64,000 nucleotides of DNA from Enterococcus hermanniensis (GCF_001885945.1 NZ_JXKQ01000005.1:62001-126000), one strand, 5' to 3'. Numbered from the stretch's first letter, positions 8,563 through 17,094 are shown. The notes: generated by a model from the letters alone, not told the origin. Translations and numbers: made by a program.

Positions 8563-8970
8563 ATGGAACAAACATTGGTCATTATAAAACCTGATGGTAT
8601 AAAAAGAAAATTGATTGGAAAAATTATTCAACGCTTTGAAGATCGTGGGCTTATTATCAAAAAAATGACTCTAGAAACATTGTCTGCAGCTATCGTTAAA
8701 GAGCATTACGCACATTTAAAAAATGAACCTTTTTTTGATAGCTTAGTCGATTATATGACTTCTGGTCCTGTTGTTTTAATGATCATCGAACAAGAAAATG
8801 TGATTCATTTGATTCGAACGATGATTGGAAAAACCAATGCCTTAGAGGCAGCTCCTGGAACCATTCGAGGCGATTTTGCAATTGATTCGACCCAAAATAT
8901 TGTTCATGCTTCTGATTCACAACAAGCAGCTCAAATAGAAATCACTCGTTTTTTTCCGCAAGAACCTTAA
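8563..8970 (+). CDS. ndk: Nucleoside diphosphate kinase
   Basis: 135 residues. Ndk moves the terminal phosphate between nucleoside triphosphates and diphosphates through a phosphohistidine. The opening TLVIIKPDG is the family start, and the active-site histidine is H115 in NIVHASDS. The length is slightly below the common 140-150 residues, with a short C-terminus (FFPQEP), but all core blocks are there, including GPVVLMII and GKTNALEAAPGTIRGD. The start has GGAGGG eight bases upstream. A bidirectional terminator separates it from the converging serine hydrolase gene. Confidence 0.95.
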   Translation: MEQTLVIIKPDGIKRKLIGKIIQRFEDRGLIIKKMTLETLSAAIVKEHYAHLKNEPFFDSLVDYMTSGPVVLMIIEQENVIHLIRTMIGKTNALEAAPGTIRGDFAIDSTQNIVHASDSQQAAQIEITRFFPQEP

Positions 8971-8981
8971 TGAATAAGACG

Positions 8982-9019
8982 AAAAAATCGCTGAACTCTT
9001 ATAGTTCAGCGATTTTTTT
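8982..9019. terminator. Bidirectional intrinsic terminator
   Basis: Perfect 16-base arms AAAAAATCGCTGAACT and complement with a 5-base loop between converging ndk and the serine hydrolase gene. Confidence 0.9.
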
Positions 9020-9032
9020 AATTGATTGCCAT

Positions 9033-10184
9033 CTATTTGACCACTTTTTGTACATCTTTAGATAACTGTTCAATCAATTGTTGCCCCTCTGCTTGCGTAG
9101 TATTATTATTCGTCAAAACAGCCATTGTATATTCTTTCCCTGCAATTATAACGTGTCCAATTGAATTCACGATCCAACCAGCTTCATTATATTGTAACCA
9201 ACCATTTTTCAATTGTGACTCATCACTTATAGCTGAGATCCCCCAGTTTTGATCACTTTCAATGTTTCCCATTAAATTTTCTATATACGCTGTATTTTCT
9301 TTATTCAAAAAATTATTTGAAAAGAATATTTCATTCAATAACGTGATTTGATCTGTTGCTGTGGTAGTAGAGGTTCCCCATGCAGTCAAATCAGGCGCAC
9401 TATGGCGCATTTTCAATGCTTTAAATAGTGGTGCGGTCCCATTATAGCCATCCAATTTATTCGTTAATAAGTACGTAGTAGCTTCATTATCACTTTGCTC
9501 GATCATCGACTGCATTAAAGTCCGTTCCTCATCTGAGACCGTTAATTGTTTCGTTTGTTCTAAATGTAATATCTGAGCTAAAATCGAGACTTTGATGATG
9601 CTAGCTGTATAAAATGGATTATCTTGCGGTTGATGAGTTAATTTATACGTATGATCATCGGCTTTACTATACAATGCAATATCAACATTTGTGTCTGGAT
9701 AATTTTTCAACGTTGCTTGCCAACGTTCTTTTAAATCAGTTGCTTTTTGTTTTATCAATTTTTTCTTCTTTGCTTCTTTCTGATCTTCTTTAGGCTCATC
9801 GGCTCCTGTTTGAAAGATTGACCAAAAATCTACTCCTGCTTGACGCTGATCATTGATACTACTCCCAACAATAAATAAACAAATAAGTACTAACCATAGA
9901 GCAAAAAGACGCTGGAACAGTACCTTATCTAACCACTTATAGGATTTATTTAAATAGTAAAATAAAAACAGTAGAAAACCATTGATCGAAACGAATTCTG
10001 CATTATCTTTCAATAATGGAATATGATAGAAAATTAGGTACAGAATCCAGGCTAGCGTGATAGCTAACCAAAAAAGCAGTGCCTTCTTCAAGAGTTCTCC
10101 CTTTTTCAAATGTTGCTTTTTATTTAGAAAAACCAGCACAACTAACCCTAAAAAAATTACTGCTAAACATAAACTAATGACCAT
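9033..10184 (-). CDS. Membrane-anchored beta-lactamase-fold serine hydrolase
   Basis: 383 residues. The first ~110 contain three to four hydrophobic segments (about 2-20, 33-54, 64-78, 91-108), then a charged linker rich in Lys/Glu, then a class-A-beta-lactamase-like domain from about 155. The catalytic triad motifs are visible: SIIK at 195-198 (SxxK), SDN at 231-233, and KNG at 326-328 where KTG/KSG is usual. Such proteins are cell-envelope serine hydrolases; many have no beta-lactamase activity, and resistance should not be inferred. The N-terminal multi-pass anchor is unlike secreted beta-lactamases. The 290-base upstream interval is AT-rich and shows no other gene. Confidence 0.8.
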   Translation of the reverse strand: MVISLCLAVIFLGLVVLVFLNKKQHLKKGELLKKALLFWLAITLAWILYLIFYHIPLLKDNAEFVSINGFLLFLFYYLNKSYKWLDKVLFQRLFALWLVLICLFIVGSSINDQRQAGVDFWSIFQTGADEPKEDQKEAKKKKLIKQKATDLKERWQATLKNYPDTNVDIALYSKADDHTYKLTHQPQDNPFYTASIIKVSILAQILHLEQTKQLTVSDEERTLMQSMIEQSDNEATTYLLTNKLDGYNGTAPLFKALKMRHSAPDLTAWGTSTTTATDQITLLNEIFFSNNFLNKENTAYIENLMGNIESDQNWGISAISDESQLKNGWLQYNEAGWIVNSIGHVIIAGKEYTMAVLTNNNTTQAEGQQLIEQLSKDVQKVVK

Positions 10185-10476
10185 TTGTAACGACCTTTCT
10201 TAAAATATCTTTTAAATAATACAATATTTTTTATGAAATAAACATAAGGAATCTTAAAATACTTTAGAATAAATTGTTTTCATTACTAAATTACATTAAA
10301 TTTTAAACTTATTTTTCGCTATTTTTAAAACAATTAATAAGTAAAATTCAAAAAAACAAACTATTCAAGGGAAAAAAAGATAACATAAATCTGAAAGAAA
10401 TTACGTTAGCGAAAAAGCGTTTATTTTTTGTTTCTTCAACAAGAAGGGTATACTTATTTTATGGAGGTGAAAGAAA

Positions 10477-10995
10477 ATGGAAAGAAAATCAGGTTTTAGT
10501 TTTCCATATTTTTTAGTAGGAATTTTGTTCATTTTAGTATCTCTTTCAGCATTCAAAAATCCAGAAAGTAGTTTGTTAGCCATTGTTTATATTTTTGCTT
10601 TATTGGCTATTTTTAAGGGGATTTTCGAATTGTTTGTAAGACGTAAATTACACGAATTTACGAATCAAAAATCTACGATGTTGATTATCGTTGGGATCTT
10701 CGATTTACTAGTAGGGATTTTCCTATTCTTTAACGCTTCAGCTGGGTTAATTGCGTTACCTTATATTTTTGCGATCTGGTTTATTGTCGATTCACTCGTA
10801 GCATTAGCTGAATCTAGTATTTTTCGAACACGTGGAACAGGATTTTACTGGTTTAATTTAATCATAAACATCCTCGGAATAATTTTAGGTTTCATGCTAT
10901 TGTTCAACCCAATCACTTCAGCATTAACACTGGCATTTTTAGTTGGTTTTTACTTTATGATGATGGGAATTTCATTTATTGTTTATGCTTTTTAA
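10477..10995 (+). CDS. DUF308/HdeD-family membrane protein
   Basis: 172 residues with six predicted membrane segments arranged as repeated pairs, as in HdeD-like proteins: a hydrophobic segment, a short loop with FKNPESSLL, FNASAGLIALP or FNPITSALT, then another segment. These NP/NA turns repeat three times and are typical of the DUF308 repeat. HdeD in E. coli is linked to acid resistance; the function here is unknown. A GGAGGTG site precedes the ATG by 8 bases and a TATACT -10 box lies at 10449-10454. It is a single gene with a terminator shared with the converging potassium channel. Confidence 0.8.
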   Translation: MERKSGFSFPYFLVGILFILVSLSAFKNPESSLLAIVYIFALLAIFKGIFELFVRRKLHEFTNQKSTMLIIVGIFDLLVGIFLFFNASAGLIALPYIFAIWFIVDSLVALAESSIFRTRGTGFYWFNLIINILGIILGFMLLFNPITSALTLAFLVGFYFMMMGISFIVYAF

Positions 10996-10998
10996 GTC

Positions 10999-11034
10999 AA
11001 AAAACCATTCTCTTAATAAAGAGAATGGTTTTTT
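10999..11034. terminator. Bidirectional intrinsic terminator
   Basis: Perfect 16-base arms AAAAAACCATTCTCTT and complement with a 4-base loop, between the converging DUF308 and potassium channel genes. Confidence 0.9.
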
Positions 11035-11037
11035 GAT

Positions 11038-11775
11038 TTATTTTTCTTTATCTTCTAAATTTCGAGTTAAATGTTCCACAGCTTGTGTTAGCTCAGAAAC
11101 TTTTGTATGTAGTTCTTCAATCTCAGAAGCTTTCTTTTTTTTATTTGTATTTCGATCCTTGAAGTAATTTGTGATCGTTGATGTCAACATGCCAATAAAG
11201 CCAATGCCAAAAAGCATTGTTATCGCTGCAATAAACCTACCCAAATCTGTTTTTGGAACAATATCACCATACCCTACAGTCGTCATGGTTACTAAACTAA
11301 ACCAAATACTATCTTTATAACCAATATTTTCCGCAAGGCTATAAAAACCACTACCAACAAAAATGATACAGCCACTAGCATACAATGCATAAATGAATCC
11401 ATTGCGATATAAGATACTGTTTTTATTGTGTCCTAGTTTTGCCAATAAATTGACGATACGAAACAAGCGATTTGCTTTTAACAAAAAAACACCACTCAAA
11501 AAATTCAGCGGAATAATTGCTAATAAGTCAAAAATATTATTGATGAAATACGCCTTTTTATTCGATGCCCTAAAAAGACGGACCATGTAACTGATAAAAA
11601 AGAAGAGTAAGATACACGTATCGATTTGCCGGTATGGAAATTGATTGATATCAATTATACCAGCCAAGCTTAATATGAATAATAAAATCCAAAAGAACGT
11701 TAAGACAAAATCACCAACAAGATACAATTGATTCCTCCATCCTTTATCCAAAAATCTCACTCCTTTTACTCTCAA
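11038..11775 (-). CDS. Voltage-gated-type potassium channel, six-segment
   Basis: 245 residues. The segment pattern matches S1-S6 of voltage-gated channels: hydrophobic stretches at about 20-40, 52-66, 80-100, 125-142 and 180-205. The selectivity filter TTVGYGD is at 165-171. The S4-like stretch (ANRLFRIVNLLAK) has few arginines, so voltage sensing may be weak. A C-terminal helix (about 215-243, EIEELHTKVSELTQAVEHL) has heptad spacing and may be a tetramerising coiled coil. The product would sit in the plasma membrane as a tetramer passing K+. No ligand-binding domain is present. Confidence 0.87.
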   Translation of the reverse strand: MRVKGVRFLDKGWRNQLYLVGDFVLTFFWILLFILSLAGIIDINQFPYRQIDTCILLFFFISYMVRLFRASNKKAYFINNIFDLLAIIPLNFLSGVFLLKANRLFRIVNLLAKLGHNKNSILYRNGFIYALYASGCIIFVGSGFYSLAENIGYKDSIWFSLVTMTTVGYGDIVPKTDLGRFIAAITMLFGIGFIGMLTSTITNYFKDRNTNKKKKASEIEELHTKVSELTQAVEHLTRNLEDKEK

Positions 11776-11816
11776 AATGAATGGTCCTGGCTTCTTTTAT
11801 GAATGTAAAAAAAAAA

Positions 11817-12326
11817 CTAACGATTCTCTTCGGCACGATAACAAATTCCTAACCCTTTTAAAAAATTACGCATGTATTTGTCACCACAAGGTTTAAAATT
11901 ACGATGCCCCTCTTTTCTCAAAATCGCTCCTAATTCACCTTTAGACGGATAAACTCCTGCTTCCGCAAAGATAGTCAACATATCATCACTCGTTAAAAAC
12001 AAAGCGATTTTTAATTTTTTCAACAAAATATTATTGATATATTTGATTTCTTTACTCCTAGGAGCAACTCCCACCTCGGATTTATTTTTTTGCGGACCTC
12101 TTTTTAAAGTAATAAAACCGTTTAAAAAAGAATCCAAGACGTGGTTGTTGATCGGCTTCAGATAAATATTGTCTTCATCTGGTCGCGTTTCTTTTTCTTT
12201 AGTCAGCATCGCACTAACTTCCTCATGTGTAACTGTCATTCCACCAAGTTCAAAAGCTCTAATCAGGTCTTGATCCTTTATATCTACTGCGTATCTCAAT
12301 CGTAACAAGCGATCATTATTGTTCAT
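11817..12326 (-). CDS. DUF1456 (YehS-like) protein
   Basis: 169 residues made of two related halves, each about 65-70 residues: MNNNDRLLRLRYAVDIKDQD in the first and YINNILLKKLKIALFLTSDD in the second. Both end with a conserved FLNGF/FLKGL helix. This duplication is the DUF1456 pattern seen in E. coli YehS. The function is unknown, although the helical repeats could bind nucleic acid or protein. The linker between the halves (about 72-92) is basic. It lies just behind the potassium channel gene in the same direction, but with a 41-base gap and no obvious functional link. Confidence 0.82.
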   Translation of the reverse strand: MNNNDRLLRLRYAVDIKDQDLIRAFELGGMTVTHEEVSAMLTKEKETRPDEDNIYLKPINNHVLDSFLNGFITLKRGPQKNKSEVGVAPRSKEIKYINNILLKKLKIALFLTSDDMLTIFAEAGVYPSKGELGAILRKEGHRNFKPCGDKYMRNFLKGLGICYRAEENR

Positions 12327-12493
12327 ACATTCTCTCCTATATATCTATTTTTATTGATTTATTTTTGATAAGAATAAATTTTACACACATTCATCATACA
12401 ACTTCTTTTTCTTTAAGGAAATGATTTACAAATAAACCTTTCAGTTCTACTATTTTTAATTTATAAAAAATATGCGCTGCTAAATTAACTAGT

Positions 12494-12520
12494 AAAAAAG
12501 ACTACTCCTCAAAGTAGCCT
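12494..12520 (-). terminator. Intrinsic terminator after the lipoprotein gene
   Basis: On the reverse strand GGCTACT-TTGAGG-AGTAGTC (one wobble) is followed by TTTTTT. Confidence 0.8.
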
Positions 12521-12531
12521 TGTTCTGGTTA

Positions 12532-13311
12532 TTATTGATACGCACTGATTAATTCTTGTAATTTTGCTTGTGCTGCAGTGTCCTCAGAAATTTGAAAGTC
12601 CAGTGTTGGCGGATAGTCCATTTGAGTTCCTTCGTCATTGTATTCACCAAAACCAGTATTCGTACTTACAGGCGTTCCGTTGCCGGTCTTTAATTCATAA
12701 ACCATGCCATTATCCCCAAGTAAATATTTGCTTACTGGCTTTGACCAATCCATTTTTGCCGAATAATTGGTTGCAAAAGAATCTGCAAACAGTTCTTGCT
12801 TTCCAATGTTACCATCTTTAGCTGTGTAGAAAACACACCCACCAATGGCATGAATCGCAAATGAACCAAACCCTGGATAGCCGTTGTTTTGAACTTGAAC
12901 TTGCCCATCGGGGGTATTTGCATACCAATCACCCTTACCAGCTGCACCGTGATCAAAGTACCAATCACTCACTGCCATATTTCCTATCTCAGCTCGTTGA
13001 CTTGCCCACCCCAAGAAATCATTGGTGATTTGTCCTTTTTGATTGTCATTTAACACAATCGACTTATTTTTTTGTGCTTCTTTCTGACTACTACTTTGAG
13101 ATTCTGAAGTAATACTTGCTTCACTTGAAGTACTTGATGACGTTGAAGTTGTTTCCGAAGTTGCTTTAGAAATTGACGGCATGGAAGTACTTTTTACAAT
13201 GATACTATCACTACTTTTCGATTCCGTTTGTTGTTCTTTTTTTGTCGATTGACACCCTGCTAAAAGTACGATCGAACATGCTCCTACCAAAAAGACCGCT
13301 ATCTTTTTCAT
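12532..13311 (-). CDS. DUF4767-type surface lipoprotein
   Basis: 259 residues from the ATG at 13311. A TTG five codons upstream lies inside the GGGGGA ribosome site and is rejected. The N-terminus is a lipoprotein signal: MKK, a hydrophobic core and the lipobox LLAGC with the lipid-modified cysteine at 20. A low-complexity Ser/Thr-rich linker (about 25-90) follows, then a globular domain of about 165 residues opening LNDNQKGQITNDFLGWASQRA, recognised as DUF4767-like. The mature protein should be anchored on the outer face of the membrane with the linker crossing the wall. The function is unknown. It has its own terminator. Confidence 0.8.
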   Translation of the reverse strand: MKKIAVFLVGACSIVLLAGCQSTKKEQQTESKSSDSIIVKSTSMPSISKATSETTSTSSSTSSEASITSESQSSSQKEAQKNKSIVLNDNQKGQITNDFLGWASQRAEIGNMAVSDWYFDHGAAGKGDWYANTPDGQVQVQNNGYPGFGSFAIHAIGGCVFYTAKDGNIGKQELFADSFATNYSAKMDWSKPVSKYLLGDNGMVYELKTGNGTPVSTNTGFGEYNDEGTQMDYPPTLDFQISEDTAAQAKLQELISAYQ

Positions 13312-13502
13312 TGATTTGTCCCCCAAATAGTTTTGTTTTTATACAGTTAGATTATAACACTATTTAAAGTAAGGATTTCATCTTAGAGAAGTGATCCAAT
13401 TAAAGTGGCTCCTTTAATTTGGAAGCGCTAATCTTTTATCTATAAAATACTTACGGCATAGTTTATACTAAATATAATGATAGAAGTAGAGGGGCTGAAA
13501 AA

Positions 13503-14042
13503 ATGTTTCAACAAAAAAAAGTCTATAAAAGTATGGAAAATCGCAATTTCACTTCAGAAAGTTTGCTTAAAGAATTAGAAGATTTAAAACTATTCAAATT
13601 CGATAATGTTTCTTTTACAGGTCTAGCATTAAACATTGAAATGCTTGTTCCTCAATATTTACGAGATGATAATTTTAATCTAATTGAGGTAAAAGGCGGT
13701 TTAGCAAAAAAAACCTATGCGCTTTGGTTCCATGATTTATCGCTAGCAATTGACATTTTTAATCATTTTGTTGATTATACTAATGAACATTTTAATAATT
13801 ATTTACAAGAATCTGAGCGTTATCAAGCTGAGACGGGGAATAGTCCCTCATCGCCTGAATATAAAACTTATTTCGAACAAGGGAATAGTATGTATTTTCA
13901 TGATGTCTTGCATAGTGTTTTTGATCTTTCTAGAAAAATCGATCTTAGTGTAGAAGATTTTAAAGAAGCGCTAGCAGCAGATGGAATAGATCCATCTCAA
14001 TACGTTTTACCTACAAAAAAAGTGTTTAATAATCATCTTTAA
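13503..14042 (+). CDS. Unrecognised 179-residue cytoplasmic protein
   Basis: The family is not recognised. The protein is acidic and soluble-looking with no membrane segment or signal peptide. A mid region rich in aromatic and acidic residues (FHDLSLAIDIFNHFVDY, then DVLHSVFDLSRKIDLS) suggests a helical bundle. GAGGGG lies about nine bases upstream of the ATG, and a promoter is likely from TATAAT at 13473-13478 with TTACGG sixteen bases before it. It is a single gene, closed by an exceptionally long hairpin at 14049-14104 shared with the converging VTT-domain gene. Confidence 0.7.
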   Translation: MFQQKKVYKSMENRNFTSESLLKELEDLKLFKFDNVSFTGLALNIEMLVPQYLRDDNFNLIEVKGGLAKKTYALWFHDLSLAIDIFNHFVDYTNEHFNNYLQESERYQAETGNSPSSPEYKTYFEQGNSMYFHDVLHSVFDLSRKIDLSVEDFKEALAADGIDPSQYVLPTKKVFNNHL

Positions 14043-14048
14043 TAGATT

Positions 14049-14104
14049 AAAAAGAAGCTCCACTTATAATTACTTACACGTAATTATAAGTGGAGCTTCT
14101 TTTT
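14049..14104. terminator. Bidirectional terminator with perfect 25-base arms
   Basis: Arms 14049-14073 and 14080-14104 are exact complements around the loop TTACAC, with A-run and T-run at the ends. The stop codon of the reverse gene (14084-14086) and its last residues are encoded inside the right arm. Confidence 0.92.
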
Positions 14105-14770
14105 CTCTTTTTTATAGATAACTACTATTAAACTAATCAAAACAATAATACCTATGACTAGAATGATTGTCGGTTTACTAATTCCCTGAATCAGAGTGTC
14201 TCCTCCACAAGCATAAAGAATAGATGACGGAATAACACCGATAACGATGGATAGAAGGATTTCTTTTAGTGGTAGCTTTAGCGCTTCAGCCGTGATATTG
14301 ATCACTGAAGAAGGAATAACTGGAACCATGTACCCTAACATCAATCCTATTCTGGGATGTTTCAACTCTGTTATAGATTGTATCCAATGATTCGATTGTT
14401 CTTTTTTATCAAATAATTTAAACTTACTCATACAATAAATGGCGATTGTATTCCCAATTGTATTTCCCAAAATATTGATTATTGATCCTAATAAGGGACC
14501 AAAACTAAGCCCTGAGATCACACCAACTACCGATGTAGGAACTCCTGGTACAGCACACATCATAGTTGTTAATCCTATCAATAAAAGTGCTGATAACATA
14601 CCGTGCGATTGGACTTCTTTTACAAATCTTGCTTTACTGGTTTTTGGATCAATAAATAAATGAATGTCTTGTTGATATTGTAAATACAAATGATAGCCCA
14701 AAATAATCATTAGAAGAATACCAAAAACAATCAGGAGTGTTTTCACTCTTTTTTTATTCAACTCATTCAC
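14084..14770 (-). CDS. TVP38/TMEM64-family (VTT domain) membrane protein
   Basis: 228 residues with a hydrophobic first segment (about 9-27), a short extracytoplasmic stretch, then the VTT/SNARE-associated core: GVPTSVVGVISGLSFGPLLGSIINILG and the later GYMVPVIPSSVINITAEALKL. The last segment (about 202-220) ends in a lysine-rich tail. The family resembles DedA proteins, which have roles in lipid or envelope homeostasis in bacteria, but the substrate here is unknown. The final three codons fall within the terminator hairpin. Confidence 0.85.
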   Translation of the reverse strand: MNELNKKRVKTLLIVFGILLMIILGYHLYLQYQQDIHLFIDPKTSKARFVKEVQSHGMLSALLLIGLTTMMCAVPGVPTSVVGVISGLSFGPLLGSIINILGNTIGNTIAIYCMSKFKLFDKKEQSNHWIQSITELKHPRIGLMLGYMVPVIPSSVINITAEALKLPLKEILLSIVIGVIPSSILYACGGDTLIQGISKPTIILVIGIIVLISLIVVIYKKEKKKLHL

Positions 14771-14828
14771 CCACTTCGCTCATTAATTATACAGATATTC
14801 GTGGTTAAGAACGCACACAAATAATCTA

Positions 14829-15308
14829 TTATTTGTGGTATGGTTCATTATTATTGATTCTAAAGGTTCGGTAGATTTGTTCGACTAAAATCAGACGCAT
14901 CAATTGATGTGGATAGGTCATTTTACCAAAGGATATTTTGGCGTTGCTGCGGGTCAATACTTGGTCACTAAGCCCTAATGAGCCCCCGATCACGAAAACA
15001 AATTGACTTTTCCCGCTTGTTTGGAGACTATCCAACGTAGCGGCGAATTCTTCACTACTTGGATTTTTTCCATTGATTGCTAACGCAAAAACATATTCTT
15101 GTTCTTTGATTTTAGCTAGAATACGCTCGCCTTCTTTTTCTTTCACTTGGATCATTTCTGCCTCACTAAGTTTTTCAGGTGCTTTTTCATCGGCTACTTC
15201 AATCAAACTGATTTTACAATATTTAGACAGACGTTTTGTATATTCGTTGATTCCTTGAACTAAATATTTTTCCTTTAATTTTCCCACTGTAATAATTTTG
15301 ATATTCAT
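14829..15308 (-). CDS. rlmH: 23S rRNA (pseudouridine1915-N3)-methyltransferase RlmH
   Basis: 159 residues, the standard RlmH length, opening [16 protein letters not shown]. The SPOUT knot motifs are present: [13 protein letters not shown] in the middle and the C-terminal [18 protein letters not shown] followed by NNEPYHK. RlmH uses S-adenosylmethionine to methylate pseudouridine 1915 in helix 69 of 23S rRNA in assembled ribosomes. The gene is divergent from htrA, as in other lactic acid bacteria. No second copy of its 3' end and no recombinase gene are nearby, so there is no sign of SCC-type integration here. Confidence 0.95.
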   Translation of the reverse strand: MNIKIITVGKLKEKYLVQGINEYTKRLSKYCKISLIEVADEKAPEKLSEAEMIQVKEKEGERILAKIKEQEYVFALAINGKNPSSEEFAATLDSLQTSGKSQFVFVIGGSLGLSDQVLTRSNAKISFGKMTYPHQLMRLILVEQIYRTFRINNNEPYHK

Positions 15309-15361
15309 TTTCTACTCCCATACTAGTTAAATTTTTTCTTTTTCTTAGTAACAACTTATAC

Positions 15362-15597
15362 TTGTCCACTGTTTTTAATACCTTAAAAAGAAATACACTC
15401 ACTTTTCCACGTACTTATGCACACTAATCACAGGTTTATCCACAGATAAAACTATAAAAAGCTCTTGTGTTACAAGTTTTCATTAGACAAACACTTGTTT
15501 TCCACTTATTTATCCACTTTTTCCACAAAGCTGTTGATAACTTTATTTTATTCATCAACACTGTTTTTCCTAGGTTTTCCACTGTTGTTGTGGAAAA
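15362..15597. other. Cluster of DnaA-box-like motifs between rlmH and htrA
   Basis: The 423-base gap between the two genes holds many matches to the DnaA box TTWTNCACA. Exact: TTATGCACA (15415-15423) and TTATCCACA (15436-15444). One mismatch to TTATNCACA: TTATCCACT (15510-15518), TTTTCCACA (15519-15527), reverse-strand TTATCAACA (15532-15540), reverse-strand TTTTCCACA (15589-15597). Weaker: 15362-15370, 15403-15411, 15498-15506, 15575-15583. The last pair forms an inverted repeat (15574-15598). No dnaA, dnaN, rpmH or parB is in the window, so this need not be the main origin. It could be a DnaA-binding control or titration site. Confidence 0.65.
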
Positions 15598-15669
15598 CAA
15601 TCAATTAATCTTTGATATATTTTTTCCTACAAATCTTTTTCATAAAAAAATCAAATCAGTGTAGTAGAC

Positions 15670-15707
15670 TTAAGTTATAAGATAATACTATACTCAATAT
15701 AACTTAA
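15670..15707 (+). promoter_or_regulatory. htrA promoter inside an inverted repeat
   Basis: TTAAGTTATA (15670-15679) and TATAACTTAA (15698-15707) are exact complements 18 bases apart. They bracket a TATACT -10 box (15689-15694) with TAGACT 18 bases further upstream. A repressor or activator bound to the arms would straddle the promoter; this is not the CiaR direct-repeat pattern known in streptococci. Confidence 0.55.
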
Positions 15708-15731
15708 TTTATAGTAGAGGTGGAGGAAATT

Positions 15732-17048
15732 ATGGTAAGAAAAGATATTACACCCCGGCCAAAAAGATCTGCTGGCTTTTTAAAGCGATTTGGGATTAGT
15801 TTACTAGGTGGTGTCCTTGGGGCTGTTCTAACGATCGGTATTTTTTATGTCGCAAATGGTTCACTACTATCTCCTAGCAGTCAAACAGCTAGCGGTTCTC
15901 CTAGTGCTGGGAATACAAAAGTAAGTAATATGAAAGTCGATGTTAATTCAGATGTCACTGATGCCGCTAAAAAAGTTCAAGGTGCGGTTGTTTCAGTCAT
16001 CAATTTGCAAAAACAACAACAAACTCAGAGTGGTTTAGGCGGATTTTCTGATATTTTTGGTAACGACAGTGATAGCAACAGCAGTTCTTCATCTAGCGAA
16101 AATAGTGACTTAGAGGAATCTTCTGAAGGTTCTGGTGTTATCTACAAAGTTGAAGGCAATACTGCGTATATCGTTACGAATAATCACGTGGTCGAAAATC
16201 AAGATGGTCTTGAAGTACTATTAGAAGATGGGACAAAAGTTAAAGCTTCTTTAGTTGGAACAGATTCTTATACTGACTTGGCCGTATTGAAAGTTGATTC
16301 CGAAAAAGTCTCTGGCATTACTGCCGCTACTTTTGGTGACTCAAGTAGTCTAAAAGTCGGTGAACCTGCAATTGCATTAGGATCTCCTTTAGGTTCTCAA
16401 TATGCCAACTCTGTTACTTCAGGAATTATCTCTTCATTGAATCGTCAAGTAGTCAATCAAAATGATGATGGACAAACAATCAACATCAATGCGATCCAAA
16501 CGGATGCAGCGATCAATCCCGGTAACTCCGGTGGTCCTTTAGTGAATATGGCTGGTCAAGTAGTCGGAATCAATTCTAGTAAAATCGTTCAAACAGAATC
16601 AAATGTCAGTGTTGAAGGAATTGGTTTTGCTATTCCAAGTAATGATGTGGTCAATGTCATTAACCAATTAGAAAAAGATGGCAAAGTTATCCGTCCAGCT
16701 TTAGGGATCTCAATGGTCAACCTTTCTGATCTTTCAACTGAGCAATTAAGTGAGATCATCAAAGTCCCAAGTTCTGTCACACAAGGTGTCGTGGTTGCAA
16801 GTATCCAGTCTTCAACTCCAGCCTCTCAAGCTGGTTTGAAAAAATATGATGTAATCACAAAAATAGATGATACCAATGTTACGACGGGTGTAGAATTACA
16901 ATCTGCTTTGTACAAACATAAAGTTGGCGATACTGTAAAAATTACTTATTATCGTCAAGACAAGAAAGAAACGGTTTCTGTAAAATTAACCTTAGATTCT
17001 AGTTCATTGAAATCAAATACAACGACCCAACAAGGAAATAGTAACTAA
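15732..17048 (+). CDS. htrA: HtrA/DegP-type surface serine protease
   Basis: 438 residues from the ATG at 15732, seven bases after GGAGG; a GTG at 15720 lies within the ribosome site and is rejected. Order: basic N-terminus, one membrane anchor (about 19-39), a Ser-rich linker, a trypsin-like protease domain with H152 (NNHVVE), D182 (YTDLAVLKV) and S266 (GNSGGPLV), and one PDZ domain from about 315. The enzyme degrades or refolds misfolded exported proteins at the outer membrane face and in other Gram-positive cocci processes surface proteins. It is divergent from rlmH and ends at a strong terminator. Exported pilins encoded in this window are possible clients, which is inference only. Confidence 0.95.
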   Translation: MVRKDITPRPKRSAGFLKRFGISLLGGVLGAVLTIGIFYVANGSLLSPSSQTASGSPSAGNTKVSNMKVDVNSDVTDAAKKVQGAVVSVINLQKQQQTQSGLGGFSDIFGNDSDSNSSSSSSENSDLEESSEGSGVIYKVEGNTAYIVTNNHVVENQDGLEVLLEDGTKVKASLVGTDSYTDLAVLKVDSEKVSGITAATFGDSSSLKVGEPAIALGSPLGSQYANSVTSGIISSLNRQVVNQNDDGQTININAIQTDAAINPGNSGGPLVNMAGQVVGINSSKIVQTESNVSVEGIGFAIPSNDVVNVINQLEKDGKVIRPALGISMVNLSDLSTEQLSEIIKVPSSVTQGVVVASIQSSTPASQAGLKKYDVITKIDDTNVTTGVELQSALYKHKVGDTVKITYYRQDKKETVSVKLTLDSSSLKSNTTTQQGNSN

Positions 17049-17053
17049 CAAAT

Positions 17054-17094
17054 AAAAAAATCCGTTGAGAGGAATACTCTCAACGGATTTTTTT
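17054..17094. terminator. Bidirectional intrinsic terminator
   Basis: Arms with TCCGTTGAGAG and its exact complement, flanked by A7 and T7 runs, between htrA and the converging ytpR. Confidence 0.9.

Noticed and set aside
9033-10184. Beta-lactam resistance gene
   Set aside because: The fold and SxxK/SDN motifs alone do not show resistance; the KNG motif and multi-pass N-terminus argue against a typical penicillinase.
14829-14850. SCC-type attachment site at the rlmH 3' end
   Set aside because: The 3' end loosely resembles the staphylococcal site because RlmH is conserved, but no duplicate, inverted repeat or ccr recombinase is nearby.
15362-15597. Main chromosomal origin
   Set aside because: DnaA boxes alone do not define it: dnaA, dnaN, rpmH and parB are absent and an AT-rich unwinding element was not identified. 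It is kept only as a DnaA-box cluster.
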